Source: CAVHXA01 sp963639765 (lineage in GTDB: Bacteria > Bacillota > Clostridia > Oscillospirales > Oscillospiraceae). From it: a stretch of 64,000 nt of DNA. The notes below the pieces were generated by a model. That model worked only from the letters and a program-made list of their open reading frames with translations, was not told the origin of the DNA and ran no database searches. Of the stretch, positions 17,040 to 26,462 are shown in pieces. The stretch is taken from positions 62,001-126,000 of the forward strand of contig CAVHXA010000001.1 in NCBI GenBank assembly GCA_963639765.1, in the 5' to 3' direction. The translations under genes were made by a program, and so were the position numbers. The first letter of the stretch is position 1, and every line of letters begins with the position of its first letter.

Positions 17040-18347
17040 CTAAGAGACCTGACTCTTTTTCTTTACCTTTACCTTTGATGAACTGACATGAAGAGCCTCG
17101 CGCGGATGGTCCGGGTTACGAATTACTTCGGGCTTCGTGCCCTCTTCAACACTTTGGCGGGTAATGATTACCTTTTCAATTGTCGGGTCGGACGGCATTT
17201 CATACATAATTTCCTGCATTACGTCTTCCATGACAGCGCGCAAACCACGGGCTCCGATCTGACGTGCAATAGCCTTTTCTGCCACAGCCTCAAGTGCTTC
17301 GTTGTCGAAGCCCAGCGTAACACCGTCGAATTCAAAAAGCTTGCTGTATTGCTTGCACAGTGCATTTTTGGGTTCGGTCAGAATACGGACCATATCTTCT
17401 TTTGTGAGGCTGTCGAGAGATGTGATCACCGGGAGTCTGCCGACCAGCTCCGGGATAATCCCAAATTTTAGCAGGTCGTGCGGCTGGACAAGTTGAAACA
17501 GCTTTCCGACATCCCTGTCGGTTTTTGCATCTATTTCGCCGCCAAAGCCAATAGAACTCCTTGCTGTACGTGATTCGATGATCTTATCCAGACCATCAAA
17601 GGCACCTCCGCAAATAAAAAGAATATTGGTTGTGTCAATCTGAATAAATTCCTGTTGAGGATGCTTTCGGCCGCCCTGAGGCGGTACGTTGGCAACCGTA
17701 CCTTCGAGAATTTTCAGCAGAGCCTGCTGTACGCCTTCGCCGCTTACGTCCCGGGTAATGGAGGTATTCTCACTCTTGCGGGCAATTTTGTCCATCTCGT
17801 CAATGTAGATGATGCCGCGCTGCGCCAACTCGACGTTGAAATCTGCCGCCTGAAGCAGACGCAGAAGAATGTTCTCAACATCCTCACCAACATATCCGGC
17901 TTCTGTAAGGGTGGTTGCATCCGCAATGGCAAATGGTACATTCAGCATCTTTGCCATAGTTTGAGCAAAAAGCGTTTTCCCGCTCCCGGTTGGTCCAATA
18001 AGCAGAATATTGCTTTTTTGCAGTTCAACATCACTGGCATCAAACAGAATGCGCTTATAGTGGTTGTAGACAGCCACTGACAACGCGATTTTTGCATGTT
18101 CCTGACCGATGATGTAATTGTCCAGATATGCCTTGATTTCAGCCGGAGTCGGGATTTTATCAATGGCGGAGCTGAGAGCTGCCGATTGAGATTCCTGTGG
18201 AATTTCTGCTCCTTCTCGAAGGATCTCATCACACAGGGCTACGCATTCGTTGCATATGTATACATTTGGTCCGGCAATCAGGCGATCAACCTGCTCTTGC
18301 CGTTTACCGCAAAAGGAGCAACGAATGCTGACTTCATTTTTTGCCAA
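17040..18347 (-). CDS. clpX: ATP-dependent Clp protease ATP-binding subunit ClpX
   Basis: A 435-residue AAA+ unfoldase. The N-terminal zinc-binding domain has two Cys pairs (CSFC and CNEC), the Walker A is GPTGSGKT, Walker B IIYIDEMDK, and the ClpP-docking IGF loop is in SSIGFGGE. The start is a TTG at 18347: AAAGGAG lies 9 nt upstream and no in-frame ATG exists nearby. An out-of-frame ATG between that site and the TTG opens a six-residue frame. clpP ends 22 bp upstream. Confidence 0.95.
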   Translation of the reverse strand: MAKNEVSIRCSFCGKRQEQVDRLIAGPNVYICNECVALCDEILREGAEIPQESQSAALSSAIDKIPTPAEIKAYLDNYIIGQEHAKIALSVAVYNHYKRILFDASDVELQKSNILLIGPTGSGKTLFAQTMAKMLNVPFAIADATTLTEAGYVGEDVENILLRLLQAADFNVELAQRGIIYIDEMDKIARKSENTSITRDVSGEGVQQALLKILEGTVANVPPQGGRKHPQQEFIQIDTTNILFICGGAFDGLDKIIESRTARSSIGFGGEIDAKTDRDVGKLFQLVQPHDLLKFGIIPELVGRLPVITSLDSLTKEDMVRILTEPKNALCKQYSKLFEFDGVTLGFDNEALEAVAEKAIARQIGARGLRAVMEDVMQEIMYEMPSDPTIEKVIITRQSVEEGTKPEVIRNPDHPREALHVSSSKVKVKKKSQVS

Positions 18348-18354
18348 GGGCCAT
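18334..18354 (-). other. Six-codon minimal frame overlapping the clpX start
   Basis: ATG GCC CTT GGC AAA AAA TGA begins 5 nt from the same AAAGGAG that serves clpX and ends inside clpX, out of frame. If translated, it would compete with the TTG start of clpX and could lower or tune ClpX synthesis. It may be chance. Confidence 0.3.
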
Positions 18355-18369
18355 CGCTCCTTTCGGTAA

Positions 18370-18951
18370 TCAGCGTTGATAGTATACCTGGTCTATCAAG
18401 CCGTAATTTCTGGCCTCTTCTGCCGTCAGGAAGTGGTCGCGTTCGCAGTCAGCCGCAACCTGTTCGACGGATTTTCCTGTGTTCGCTGCCAGAATTTCAT
18501 TCAGCTTGTTTCTCAGCTGAAGCATGCGGTCTGCATGAATCTGAATGTCGGTAACCTGCCCCTGCATGCTTCCGAGTGGCTGGTGAATCATGATTTCGGC
18601 GTTGGGCAAAGCAATCCGCTTGCCTTTTGTGCCGGATGAAAGAAGAAAAGCGCCCATACTGGCCGCCATGCCGATACAGATGGTGCTTACGTCGCACTTG
18701 ATGTATTGCATGGTATCATAGATGGCCATGCCGGAGGTCACGCTGCCGCCGGGGCTGTTGATGTAGAATTGGATGTCTTTTTCTGGATCCTGAGCCTCAA
18801 GATAGAGCAGCTGCGCCACGATCAAACTGGCTGTGGTATCGTTGACCTCTTCTGAAAGGAAAATGATACGGTCATTAAGCAGACGGGAAAAGATATCATA
18901 GGATCGTTCTCCTCTGCTTGTCTGTTCTACTACATAGGGAACCAAACTCAT
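18370..18951 (-). CDS. clpP: ATP-dependent Clp protease proteolytic subunit ClpP
   Basis: A 193-residue serine protease forming the tetradecameric chamber used by ClpX. The catalytic triad is S98 (GMAASMGA), H123 (MIHQPLG) and D172. The ATG at 18951 follows GGAGGTTAACC; the frame runs 15 codons further without a site. tig lies 88 bp upstream and clpX 22 bp downstream, the common tig–clpP–clpX arrangement. Confidence 0.96.
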   Translation of the reverse strand: MSLVPYVVEQTSRGERSYDIFSRLLNDRIIFLSEEVNDTTASLIVAQLLYLEAQDPEKDIQFYINSPGGSVTSGMAIYDTMQYIKCDVSTICIGMAASMGAFLLSSGTKGKRIALPNAEIMIHQPLGSMQGQVTDIQIHADRMLQLRNKLNEILAANTGKSVEQVAADCERDHFLTAEEARNYGLIDQVYYQR

Positions 18952-18985
18952 GGTTAACCTCCATTCTTTGCAATACGGTTCTGAA

Positions 18986-19013
18986 GGCTCCCTCACCTTT
19001 CGGAAAGGGAGCC
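18986..19013 (-). repeat. Intercistronic hairpin between tig and clpP
   Basis: GGCTCCCT/AGGGAGCC around a 12-nt loop with no following T-run. It could stabilise mRNA or partly separate tig from clpP expression. Confidence 0.4.
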
Positions 19014-19039
19014 GATAAATGAGTTCAGAATAGGATCGC

Positions 19040-20395
19040 TTAGACCTCAGCCCTGTTTTCGGCGTTCATCTTTTCCATTTCGGTTTTGACTTCTTGCGCA
19101 ACCTCTGCTGCAGAAGTGAATTCGGCATTATCGATAATAAGCTGAACAGCCTTTGTATTTTTTATGGTGTTGCGCACAGAGTCTGCCTGAACATAGCTCT
19201 TGACCTTTTCAAGCTCCATATCGTTTTCGTCTGCCATAACCGCATATTCAGCCTCGATCTCTTCGTCGGTTGCATCAAGGGCTGCATCTTTGGCGATAGC
19301 CTCGAGTACAAGATTGTTTTTAACTTCTTTTTCGGCATTGGTACGCAGACCCATTCGCAGAGCATTTTCATCCATGCCCATCATGCCGAGATAATCCTGA
19401 AGGGTCATGCCGTTGGCGGCAAGCTGATACTCGTAGCTCTGCAGATAAGATTCGATCTGATCCTGATACATGGATTCAGGGATCACAAACTGAGCATTTG
19501 CTGCAGCCTGACTGACAGCACGGTTTTTCAGGTTTGCTTCGGCCTGTTCTTTTTTGTAGGTTTCTTTTTTCTCGCGCAGGCTGGCCCGCAATTCATCGAG
19601 TGTGTCGAATTCGGAAACATCCTTTGCAAATTCGTCATCCAGCTCTGGCAAAAGAGTTTCTTTTACTTCGTGAACCTTGCATTTGAAGACAGCAGGCTTT
19701 CCGGCCAGCTCGGCGGCTTGATAGTTTTCGGGGAAAGTGACCTCAACATCTTTGTCTTCTCCGGCCCGGACACCGATGAGCTGATCTTCAAAGCCGGGAA
19801 TAAATGAGCCTGAGCCCAACTCCAGGGAATAATTTTCTCCCTTGCCGCCCTCGAAGGCAGTCCCATCCAGAAAACCTTCGAAGTCAATAACAACTGTGTC
19901 GCCCGACTGGGCAGGCCGATCTGCCGTCTGAACGCGAGCATTGCGCTTTGCCATAGACTTGATGTCGTCTTCGACTTCGGCATCAGAAACGGTTGTGTCG
20001 TCTTTTACGAGCTTGAGTCCTTTATATGCACCAAGAGTTACTTCGGGATAAAGGTCGATCGTGTAGATGATGGTAGCAACGCCGTCTTCTACGGTGTAGT
20101 CCTGTATCGCCGGATTGCCATAGACGTTCAGATCCTTGCACATCTCAGACTTCAGGGCATCGGCAAGAGTTTGCTGTGAAATCAGTTCTACGGCATCGTC
20201 GTGAAATACGTTGGAACCATACATGCCTTCGACAACCTTGCGAGGCGCATGGCCCTTGCGGAAGCCGGGAATCTGAATGGATTTTTTCTGCTTTGCATAA
20301 GCTTTGTTGATGGCGTCTTCGAAGGCCTCTTTTTCGATCTCGCAGATAATCCTAGCACTGCATTTCTCCTGCTTTTCGATGCTCTTTACGTTCAT
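19040..20395 (-). CDS. tig: Trigger factor
   Basis: A 451-residue ribosome-bound chaperone and prolyl isomerase. The ribosome-binding signature GFRKGHAPRKVVE lies near residue 40, an FKBP-type domain covers ~150-245 (GDTVVIDFEGFLDG), and a helical C-terminal chaperone domain follows. The ATG at 20395 has GGAGGATCACC upstream; an ATG 16 codons earlier does not. The leader contains TAAAAT about 50 bp upstream as a possible -10 box. Confidence 0.95.
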   Translation of the reverse strand: MNVKSIEKQEKCSARIICEIEKEAFEDAINKAYAKQKKSIQIPGFRKGHAPRKVVEGMYGSNVFHDDAVELISQQTLADALKSEMCKDLNVYGNPAIQDYTVEDGVATIIYTIDLYPEVTLGAYKGLKLVKDDTTVSDAEVEDDIKSMAKRNARVQTADRPAQSGDTVVIDFEGFLDGTAFEGGKGENYSLELGSGSFIPGFEDQLIGVRAGEDKDVEVTFPENYQAAELAGKPAVFKCKVHEVKETLLPELDDEFAKDVSEFDTLDELRASLREKKETYKKEQAEANLKNRAVSQAAANAQFVIPESMYQDQIESYLQSYEYQLAANGMTLQDYLGMMGMDENALRMGLRTNAEKEVKNNLVLEAIAKDAALDATDEEIEAEYAVMADENDMELEKVKSYVQADSVRNTIKNTKAVQLIIDNAEFTSAAEVAQEVKTEMEKMNAENRAEV

Positions 20396-20499
20396 AGTGG
20401 TGATCCTCCCATAGCCGAAAAAAACTCCGGCAAGTTTGTTCATTTAAAATCCTGTTTATTTTACCAGATAAACGGTGAAAATGCCATATTTTTTTTAGA

Positions 20500-20654
20500 G
20501 CAGTACTGCATAATTCAGCATGCACGATTTGCGGCAGATTTTCTGCCGAATCGATGAGGAAAACCGCAGCCATGCTCTGTGTATGGCAAGGTTTGATGGC
20601 GATGCGTCGGCGGAAAGATCTGCGATACACCGCAGATGAATTGTGCGGTGCAGC
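20500..20654 (-). repeat. Intergenic MITE-like repeat, full copy A
   Basis: A 155-bp element with imperfect terminal inverted repeats: GCAGTACTGCATAATTC at the left and, read inward from the right, GCTGCACCGCACAATTC (13 of 17 identical). Its interior aligns closely with 58978-59129 over the whole length, including blocks TTTCCGCCGACG and CATACAC. It sits upstream of tig and downstream of the metallophosphoesterase gene. Read on the minus strand it contains an open frame, but only as a by-product of the repeat. The rest of the 365-bp gap (20396-20760) shows only the tig leader. Confidence 0.8.
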
Positions 20655-20760
20655 CCTTGGCCGCACTTCTATCCAAACAGCTCCGACAGATTCCCATAGC
20701 CTCGTGCATTCAGATGTTTTGTTATACAGTGATATTCATTTTTGGCTTTGTCGTGCTGCT

Positions 20761-21447
20761 TCAACGGATCTTCAAGGGTTTGAAGCCGAGATAATCCGAT
20801 GAGCAAAGCCAATAGCCAACACCGGCGTGTATTTCCTGCCGGGCCAGTCTGTGACCGGTCCCATGCAGATGCCCATACCAGCAGTCCTTGACATGATACC
20901 GACTGAGCAGACTGAGTATTTCAGGACAGATATAATTCCGGCAAAGCGGCGGGTAATGTAAAAAACAAAGCTTTGGATGATCTCCAGCCGCCTTCAGGCT
21001 GGCCTCTAAGCGTATCAGCTCCCGTCGAAAAATTTTTTCTCCGTGTGGACTGTCGGTTTCTTCTTCGAAAAACCATCCGCGTGTTCCGCACAGAGCCAGA
21101 TCCTCATAATAATAGCAGTTGTTGTGCAAGAGCTCCAGCCCGGACAAGTTGTGCTGAAGGCAAAAGGCATGAAATTTAGATGCAGTCGACCACCAATAGT
21201 CATGGTTTCCCTTGACAATAAGCTTGCGCCCCGGCAGTGACGCCAGAAATCTGAAATCGGGCAGAGCTTCATCGAGTGTCATACCCCAGCTTGTATCGCC
21301 GTTTAACACAATCGTATCCTGCGGCTGCAGCAGGCTCAGCCCCTGTGTAAGCTTTTCAACATACCCATTCCAGGCGCCTCCAAATACATCCATGGACTTG
21401 TCTGCACCAAAAGACAGGTGCAGATCGCCCATCACATACAGAGACAT
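20761..21447 (-). CDS. Metallophosphoesterase
   Basis: A 228-residue calcineurin-like phosphoesterase with all family motifs: GDLHL (GDxH), GDTSWG (GDxx), GNHDYWW (GNHD), FLHYPP and YGHLHG. It should hydrolyse a phosphoester using two metals; the substrate is unknown. Its ATG overlaps the thrC stop by ATGA. Confidence 0.88.
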   Translation of the reverse strand: MSLYVMGDLHLSFGADKSMDVFGGAWNGYVEKLTQGLSLLQPQDTIVLNGDTSWGMTLDEALPDFRFLASLPGRKLIVKGNHDYWWSTASKFHAFCLQHNLSGLELLHNNCYYYEDLALCGTRGWFFEEETDSPHGEKIFRRELIRLEASLKAAGDHPKLCFLHYPPLCRNYICPEILSLLSRYHVKDCWYGHLHGTGHRLARQEIHAGVGYWLCSSDYLGFKPLKIR

Positions 21448-22931
21448 CAGCGCAACAGCCCCAATACAACGTCTGCCATGTGATCTTTTGCAACGCAATC
21501 GTTAAAGCGTGGGGTTTTTCCCTGCAGTTCGGCAAGCGGTGCCGGAGCTTTTATTCCGGTGGCTTGAGACAACTGATAGATAATAGAAGTTCCAGACGCA
21601 AGTTTTGTTTCTCCCAGAGCCTGCAGTACGCTGGAGCAGAACTTAAACGGACTGGCCGTAGACACGACAGTGCAGGGCGAGGTGTCCCCGGTCTGAGAAC
21701 GATAATCCTGCAGAACAGACCACGCAACGGCAGTATGTGTATCCATAAGGTAGTTTCTCTCCCGAAACAGCTTTGCAATTTCCAGTGCCCCGCGTTCGTC
21801 TGAGCACCAGCCGGCTGCAAAGTCGTTCTGCAAAGCTGTCAGCAGCTCTGGAGCTATGGTGTATTTCCCCTCTTTGCTCAGGCTGTTCATATAACCTCGA
21901 ACGGTTTTATCGCTGCGAGACATGCCATAAAGCAGACGCTCAAGATTTGAGGAGATCAGGATATCCATTGACGGGGATGCCGTAGTGTGGAACGGACGGT
22001 TGCGATCGTATACCCCGGTGTGGATAAAGTCTGTCAGAACATTGTTCTCATTGGAGGCGCAGATCAGTTTTTTGATTGGAAGTCCCATCTGCCGGGCATA
22101 CCAGCCCGCCAGTATATTGCCGAAATTTCCTGTTGGCACGCAGAAATTCAAGGGTTCTCCGAGAGTTATATAATTGGAGCTGACGAGATCGCAGTATGCA
22201 GAAATATAGTATACAATCTGGGGCAGCACACGCCCCCAGTTGATGGAATTAGCGGAGGACAGAAAATACCCGCGATTGGAGAGCTCTTTTCTGAGATTGG
22301 GATCGGAAAAAATAGCCTTTACGCCATTTTGCGCATCGTCAAAATTTCCATCCACCGCGCAAACACCTACATTGCCGCCCTGCTGTGTTATCATCTGGAG
22401 CTTTTGAATGTCCGATACACCGTCACGCGGATAGAACACAAGGATATTTGTTCCCTGTACATCACAAAAGCCCTCAAGAGCGGCTTTCCCGGTATCGCCG
22501 GATGTGGCTACCAGAATACAGGCCGTGCGCTGTTCGTCTGTTTTTTTCAGACCCGCAGTAAGCAGATAAGGAAGCATCTGCAGAGCCATATCCTTGAATG
22601 CACATGTCGGTCCGTGCCAAAGCTCAAGAATATGCGTTGTCGGATCTATGGAAACAACAGGAGCAACCATCGGATGATCAAACTTTTCAGGCCGATAGGC
22701 CCTGGCAGCAAAGCTGTCAAGTTCTTCGAAGGAGAATTCCGGCAAAAACAGGTGCATTACCCACGACGCCCGCTTTGTATAGGGCAGGGAGGAGAGCATC
22801 TGAATATCATGCGGTGTAAGCTTCGGAAGTTCTTCGGGCAGCAGAAGTCCACCGTCACGGCTGAGTCCCTGAACAATAGCCTGAGGCGATGTAAAATCGA
22901 GTGAACTGTCTCTGGTGCTTATGTATCGCAT
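21447..22931 (-). CDS. thrC: Threonine synthase
   Basis: A 494-residue PLP enzyme converting O-phosphohomoserine to threonine. The PLP lysine is K113 in GPTCAFKDMALQ and the phosphate-binding loop is in VATSGDTGKAAL. The length fits the long bacterial/fungal ThrC class. It overlaps the M19 dipeptidase gene by 13 nt and the metallophosphoesterase gene by 4 nt. Confidence 0.95.
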   Translation of the reverse strand: MRYISTRDSSLDFTSPQAIVQGLSRDGGLLLPEELPKLTPHDIQMLSSLPYTKRASWVMHLFLPEFSFEELDSFAARAYRPEKFDHPMVAPVVSIDPTTHILELWHGPTCAFKDMALQMLPYLLTAGLKKTDEQRTACILVATSGDTGKAALEGFCDVQGTNILVFYPRDGVSDIQKLQMITQQGGNVGVCAVDGNFDDAQNGVKAIFSDPNLRKELSNRGYFLSSANSINWGRVLPQIVYYISAYCDLVSSNYITLGEPLNFCVPTGNFGNILAGWYARQMGLPIKKLICASNENNVLTDFIHTGVYDRNRPFHTTASPSMDILISSNLERLLYGMSRSDKTVRGYMNSLSKEGKYTIAPELLTALQNDFAAGWCSDERGALEIAKLFRERNYLMDTHTAVAWSVLQDYRSQTGDTSPCTVVSTASPFKFCSSVLQALGETKLASGTSIIYQLSQATGIKAPAPLAELQGKTPRFNDCVAKDHMADVVLGLLR

Positions 22932-23887
22932 ATCTGTTTCACAACCTCCCGAACATTCTGATAAAAAATCCCATCTGCCATTGCCGTTGGTATGCCGTTT
23001 TGAATCAGGTAATCATAAAGCTTTTGGTAATCATCCACACCATTAAATCCCTCCGGCAGCGTATCACAGCCGTCGAGGTCGCCGCCAAGCCCGATGTGTC
23101 TCTCTCCGCCAAGGTCCAGAAAATGTTCGATGTGGGCACGGACATCGCTAAAGTCAACAAGATTCCTGCCCAGAAACTCGGTATAAAGGTTCAGTCCTGC
23201 AAAACCGCCGGTTTTGCAGATTTCTTGAAACATGTCATCACTGAGGTTGCGGCTGTGTCCGCAGATTCTTCGTGCGTTGGAGTGGCTGGCTACAACCGGA
23301 GCCTGTGTAATGCTGCATATGTCCCAAAAGGCCTCATCGGAGATATGGCTGACATCCACCAACATTCCCAGCTGCTGAGCTCGTCGTACAAATTCTTTTC
23401 CCCGGGCTGTAAGTCCTCCGCCGGTTGTGTTTGTACCTGCAAGCGCGTTTTGAAAGTTCCAGGTAGGAGACACCATTCGGAAACCCATTTCATAGGCCTG
23501 ATCCAGATGTCCGGGATCGCAGTCGATGGCTTCAGCGCCTTCGATGGACAAAAAAATTGCCGTTTTTCCGGATGCGATAGCCTGCTCACCCTGTTCAATC
23601 GTACGGCAGATTGCTGCATGATCCTTGCAGCGCTCAACCTCGCGGAGCAGATTCTCGTACATTGCCTGTAGCATAGCCGGTGCAGAAGCGTATTGCCGAT
23701 ACGGTGCCTGTTCTCTTCCGGGAAGGGGTGGATAAGCCGCCAAAGAAGTAAAATGGCCGAAAAACTGAGCATAGCCTTTCAGCTTTGAGGCTCGGTCAAG
23801 GCTGATCTGCAGATTGTTGTGGTCCAAAGGCTTATGCTCTAAAAGCATCGACATGGCAGTATCGCAGTGACAGTCGAAAACGTTCAT
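22919..23887 (-). CDS. Membrane-dipeptidase-like peptidase (M19)
   Basis: A 322-residue zinc dipeptidase of the renal-dipeptidase family. Metal ligands are visible in DCHCDT (7-11), the bridging Glu in SIEGAEAI, and the histidines in VDVSHISD and ASHSNAR, with GGDLDG near the end. It has no signal peptide, so it is probably cytosolic. AAGGAGGG precedes the ATG. Confidence 0.9.
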   Translation of the reverse strand: MNVFDCHCDTAMSMLLEHKPLDHNNLQISLDRASKLKGYAQFFGHFTSLAAYPPLPGREQAPYRQYASAPAMLQAMYENLLREVERCKDHAAICRTIEQGEQAIASGKTAIFLSIEGAEAIDCDPGHLDQAYEMGFRMVSPTWNFQNALAGTNTTGGGLTARGKEFVRRAQQLGMLVDVSHISDEAFWDICSITQAPVVASHSNARRICGHSRNLSDDMFQEICKTGGFAGLNLYTEFLGRNLVDFSDVRAHIEHFLDLGGERHIGLGGDLDGCDTLPEGFNGVDDYQKLYDYLIQNGIPTAMADGIFYQNVREVVKQICDT

Positions 23888-23908
23888 AAAGCCCTCCTTA
23901 ATCGCGCT

Positions 23909-24280
23909 TTAAAAGGCATTTGTCAAATGTGTAATGCGTGGAGTTTTTGTTTCCGTACCCTGTGGAGCCAGAATCTCAATGATATCAAATCTCGGCTGAA
24001 GCCCAGACGGCGCGCTGGCCTGAAACCAACAGATCGCAGCCTGACGAAGCCTGTGCTGTTTAGCCGGCGTGACCGCCTCCCGCGGATAGCCGAAGACAGT
24101 ATTTTTTCGCTGCTTAACCTCGACAAAAACCAGAAAACGGTCTTTTTTTGCAATAATATCAATCTCGCCATACCGACAGCTGAAGTTGCGATCTATAATA
24201 ATGTATCCCTGACCGGTCAGAAATTGTGCGGCCACTTCTTCTCCCCAGGCGCCAAGTGACAGTCGGCTGCCTTCAGTCAT
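23909..24280 (-). CDS. yraN: YraN/UPF0102 family endonuclease-like protein
   Basis: A 123-residue protein with the Holliday-junction-resolvase-like fold motifs GEIDIIA and FVEVKQR. Function is not established; the gene commonly follows rnhB. The ATG at 24280 (GAGGCGG upstream) overlaps rnhB by 8 nt; a GTG five codons earlier is possible. Confidence 0.9.
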   Translation of the reverse strand: MTEGSRLSLGAWGEEVAAQFLTGQGYIIIDRNFSCRYGEIDIIAKKDRFLVFVEVKQRKNTVFGYPREAVTPAKQHRLRQAAICWFQASAPSGLQPRFDIIEILAPQGTETKTPRITHLTNAF

Positions 24281-24896
24281 ATGTAACCGCCTCACGTTTT
24301 TTTTCGAGATTTGTCAAAAAGCTCTGTCTGTGAATTGGGCTGGGTCCGAGTTCAAACAGTGCCTGATAGTGACGTTTCGTCGGGTATCCCTTATGAATCT
24401 CAAAGCCATATCCCGGATATTCGGCGGCGTATGCTTCCATAAAGCGGTCGCGAGTCACCTTTGCCAGAATGGACGCAGCGGCAATATTGGCGCTCTTCCC
24501 GTCCCCGCCTATAATGTCTCTGGCCGGAATCGAAAGGTGCGGCAGATGGTTTCCGTCAACCAATGCGAAATCTGCCGGAACAGGCAGCGACTCTATAGCG
24601 TGCTTCATTGCAAGAAGGGAAGCCTGAAGGATGTTCAGCTCATCGATCTCTTTCGGGCCGACAAAGCAGATGGAAAAAGAGATCGCCTGCTGGGTGATTT
24701 GTTCGAACAGGGCCCTGCGGCGCTTATCCGTAAGTTTTTTGGAATCATTCAGGCCCGGAATGATCAACCCGTGCGGCAGTATGACCGCAGCAGCACACAC
24801 CGGCCCTGCCAGAGGGCCGCGTCCAGCCTCATCCGTCCCGCAAATATAATTATACTCCGGATAGACATTTTCAATTTGCCAGAGATCAGGAGTCAT
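24273..24896 (-). CDS. rnhB: Ribonuclease HII
   Basis: A 207-residue RNase HII removing RNA from RNA–DNA hybrids. The signature GTDEAGRGPLAGPV (20-33) carries the first catalytic acidic pair; a later Asp is in LVDGNH and another in ILAKVTRDR. It overlaps rbgA by ATGA. Confidence 0.95.
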   Translation of the reverse strand: MTPDLWQIENVYPEYNYICGTDEAGRGPLAGPVCAAAVILPHGLIIPGLNDSKKLTDKRRRALFEQITQQAISFSICFVGPKEIDELNILQASLLAMKHAIESLPVPADFALVDGNHLPHLSIPARDIIGGDGKSANIAAASILAKVTRDRFMEAYAAEYPGYGFEIHKGYPTKRHYQALFELGPSPIHRQSFLTNLEKKREAVTYD

Positions 24897-25771
24897 GCGC
24901 TGTCCTCACTTTCTTCGGGGGATTCAAGCGTGATGCGTCCCAATCTGCCGGACCGAAATTCTTCGAGAACGGTCTGGGCCGCACGCTGTGTGTCTGCTTC
25001 GCCTCCGGCTGCCAAAAACCCGCGATTTTTCGCTGCGCAGTGCAACAGTGTCAGGCCGTCGGCATCAGGAAAGGATTCCAGCTTATATCGATGTATCAGA
25101 AGTTCGGGATAGCGGGCCCAAAGAAGTTCCATAAGACCTGCTGCCAAAGTCTCCGTGTCGAGAATGGAGTCTTTTACCGCACCGGTATAAGCCAGTCGAA
25201 GCCCGACCCCTGGATCATCAAATTTCGGCCACAGAATTCCTGGCGTATCCAAAAGCTCCAGACCGCGGTCAACCGTTATCCACTGTGTGCCTCTGGTAAC
25301 GCCGGGGCGATTTTCTGCCTTTGCTCCCCTACGGCCGGAAATCTGGTTGATAAATGTGGATTTTCCGACATTTGGAATTCCTACGACCATTATACGCAGA
25401 GTTCTTCCGGACTGCCCTTTTGACGCATAGCGTTCAAGTTTGTCTTTGAGCAGAACTCGAACTGCCGTAACTACATCGGATACGCCCCTTCGGTTTTTGC
25501 AGTCGGTTTCGACAACCACATATCCCTTTGATCTAAGTAAGGCCTTCCATGCCCTGGTCTGAGCAGGATCAGCCAGATCTGATCGATTCAGCAGAATCAT
25601 CCGAGGCTTCTGGCCGCAGATTTCATCCAGATCCGGGTTTCGGCTGGAATAGGGTATCCTTGCATCCCGCAGCTCGCAGACCGCATCTACCAGCTTCAGG
25701 TTTTGTGCCATTATTCGTTTTGTTTTTGCCATGTGGCCCGGATACCATTGTACTGTGTAGTCCTCGATCAT
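24893..25771 (-). CDS. rbgA: Ribosome biogenesis GTPase RbgA (YlqF)
   Basis: A 292-residue circularly permuted GTPase for late 50S assembly: the G4 motif NRSDLAD comes first, then G1 GIPNVGKST and G3 DTPGILWP. The N-terminal WYPGHMAK signature is present. The ATG at 25771 follows GGAGGGAAC and overlaps the lepB stop by ATGA. Confidence 0.95.
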   Translation of the reverse strand: MIEDYTVQWYPGHMAKTKRIMAQNLKLVDAVCELRDARIPYSSRNPDLDEICGQKPRMILLNRSDLADPAQTRAWKALLRSKGYVVVETDCKNRRGVSDVVTAVRVLLKDKLERYASKGQSGRTLRIMVVGIPNVGKSTFINQISGRRGAKAENRPGVTRGTQWITVDRGLELLDTPGILWPKFDDPGVGLRLAYTGAVKDSILDTETLAAGLMELLWARYPELLIHRYKLESFPDADGLTLLHCAAKNRGFLAAGGEADTQRAAQTVLEEFRSGRLGRITLESPEESEDSA

Positions 25772-26367
25772 GTTCCCTCCTGCTCCCAAATACCCATCTC
25801 CGGTCTTCCGGCATGACTGAACGGGAACAGTATACATAACACCTTTCCCATAACCTGACGCTTGTCGATCATTCCGATTTCAGCAAAACGACTGTCTGCG
25901 GATTCGTTGCGATTGTCTCCCAAAACGAAGATACAGTTTTCAGGCACCTGCACAGGCATCTGAAGAGTTCCACGGTTGTAGGTAGGTGCAGCTGTGTAGT
26001 CTTCATCAAGAGGTTCACCGTCTACATAGACAACACCTGCATCATAATCAATCCAGACAGTCTGCCCCTCGGTGGCAATCACGCGCTTGATGAGCGGCTC
26101 GTCCTTATAATTCTCCTGCATGAGAACAACAATATCTCCCTGTCGGTAGTTCTGGCTGAGAAAATTACTGAGCAATACAACTTTGTCGTTGTTCTCAAGG
26201 GTTGGGTACATGGACATTCCAGATACACTGACAAGTCGGACAAAAAATACAAAAACAACAGTTATCACTGAAATACAGCCTACGATTTCACGCAGCCAGG
26301 CATATAGTTCATAGGCCAGACTCTGCGGATCCTGTTCTGCAGATTTGACCGGGTTGTTTTTATTCAT
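25768..26367 (-). CDS. lepB: Signal peptidase I
   Basis: A 199-residue type I signal peptidase with one N-terminal membrane anchor (~27-46). Catalytic Ser52 is in SGMSMYPT and Lys94 in PLIKRVIA; the GDNRNESADSR box is conserved. It opens the lepB–rbgA–rnhB–yraN block, a common order after rplS. TATAAT at 26400-26405 (minus strand) is a possible -10 box, without a clear -35. Confidence 0.95.
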   Translation of the reverse strand: MNKNNPVKSAEQDPQSLAYELYAWLREIVGCISVITVVFVFFVRLVSVSGMSMYPTLENNDKVVLLSNFLSQNYRQGDIVVLMQENYKDEPLIKRVIATEGQTVWIDYDAGVVYVDGEPLDEDYTAAPTYNRGTLQMPVQVPENCIFVLGDNRNESADSRFAEIGMIDKRQVMGKVLCILFPFSHAGRPEMGIWEQEGT

Positions 26368-26421
26368 AACACAGCTCTCCTGACAGTTGGACTGGGCTTA
26401 TTATACATAGTTTGGGTAAAT

Positions 26422-26449
26422 AAAAAAAGGGGCGAATGCCCCTTTTTTT
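26422..26449 (-). terminator. Rho-independent terminator of rplS
   Basis: AAAAAAAGGGGC-GAAT-GCCCCTTTTTTT lies 14 bp past the rplS stop. It is symmetric, so it could also stop transcription in the other direction. Confidence 0.92.
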
Positions 26450-26462
26450 GCTGCAAGGATGA

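Noticed and set aside
21987..22904. A 305-codon + strand frame opposite thrC
   Set aside because: thrC is intact with its PLP lysine; the antisense frame has no protein-like features.
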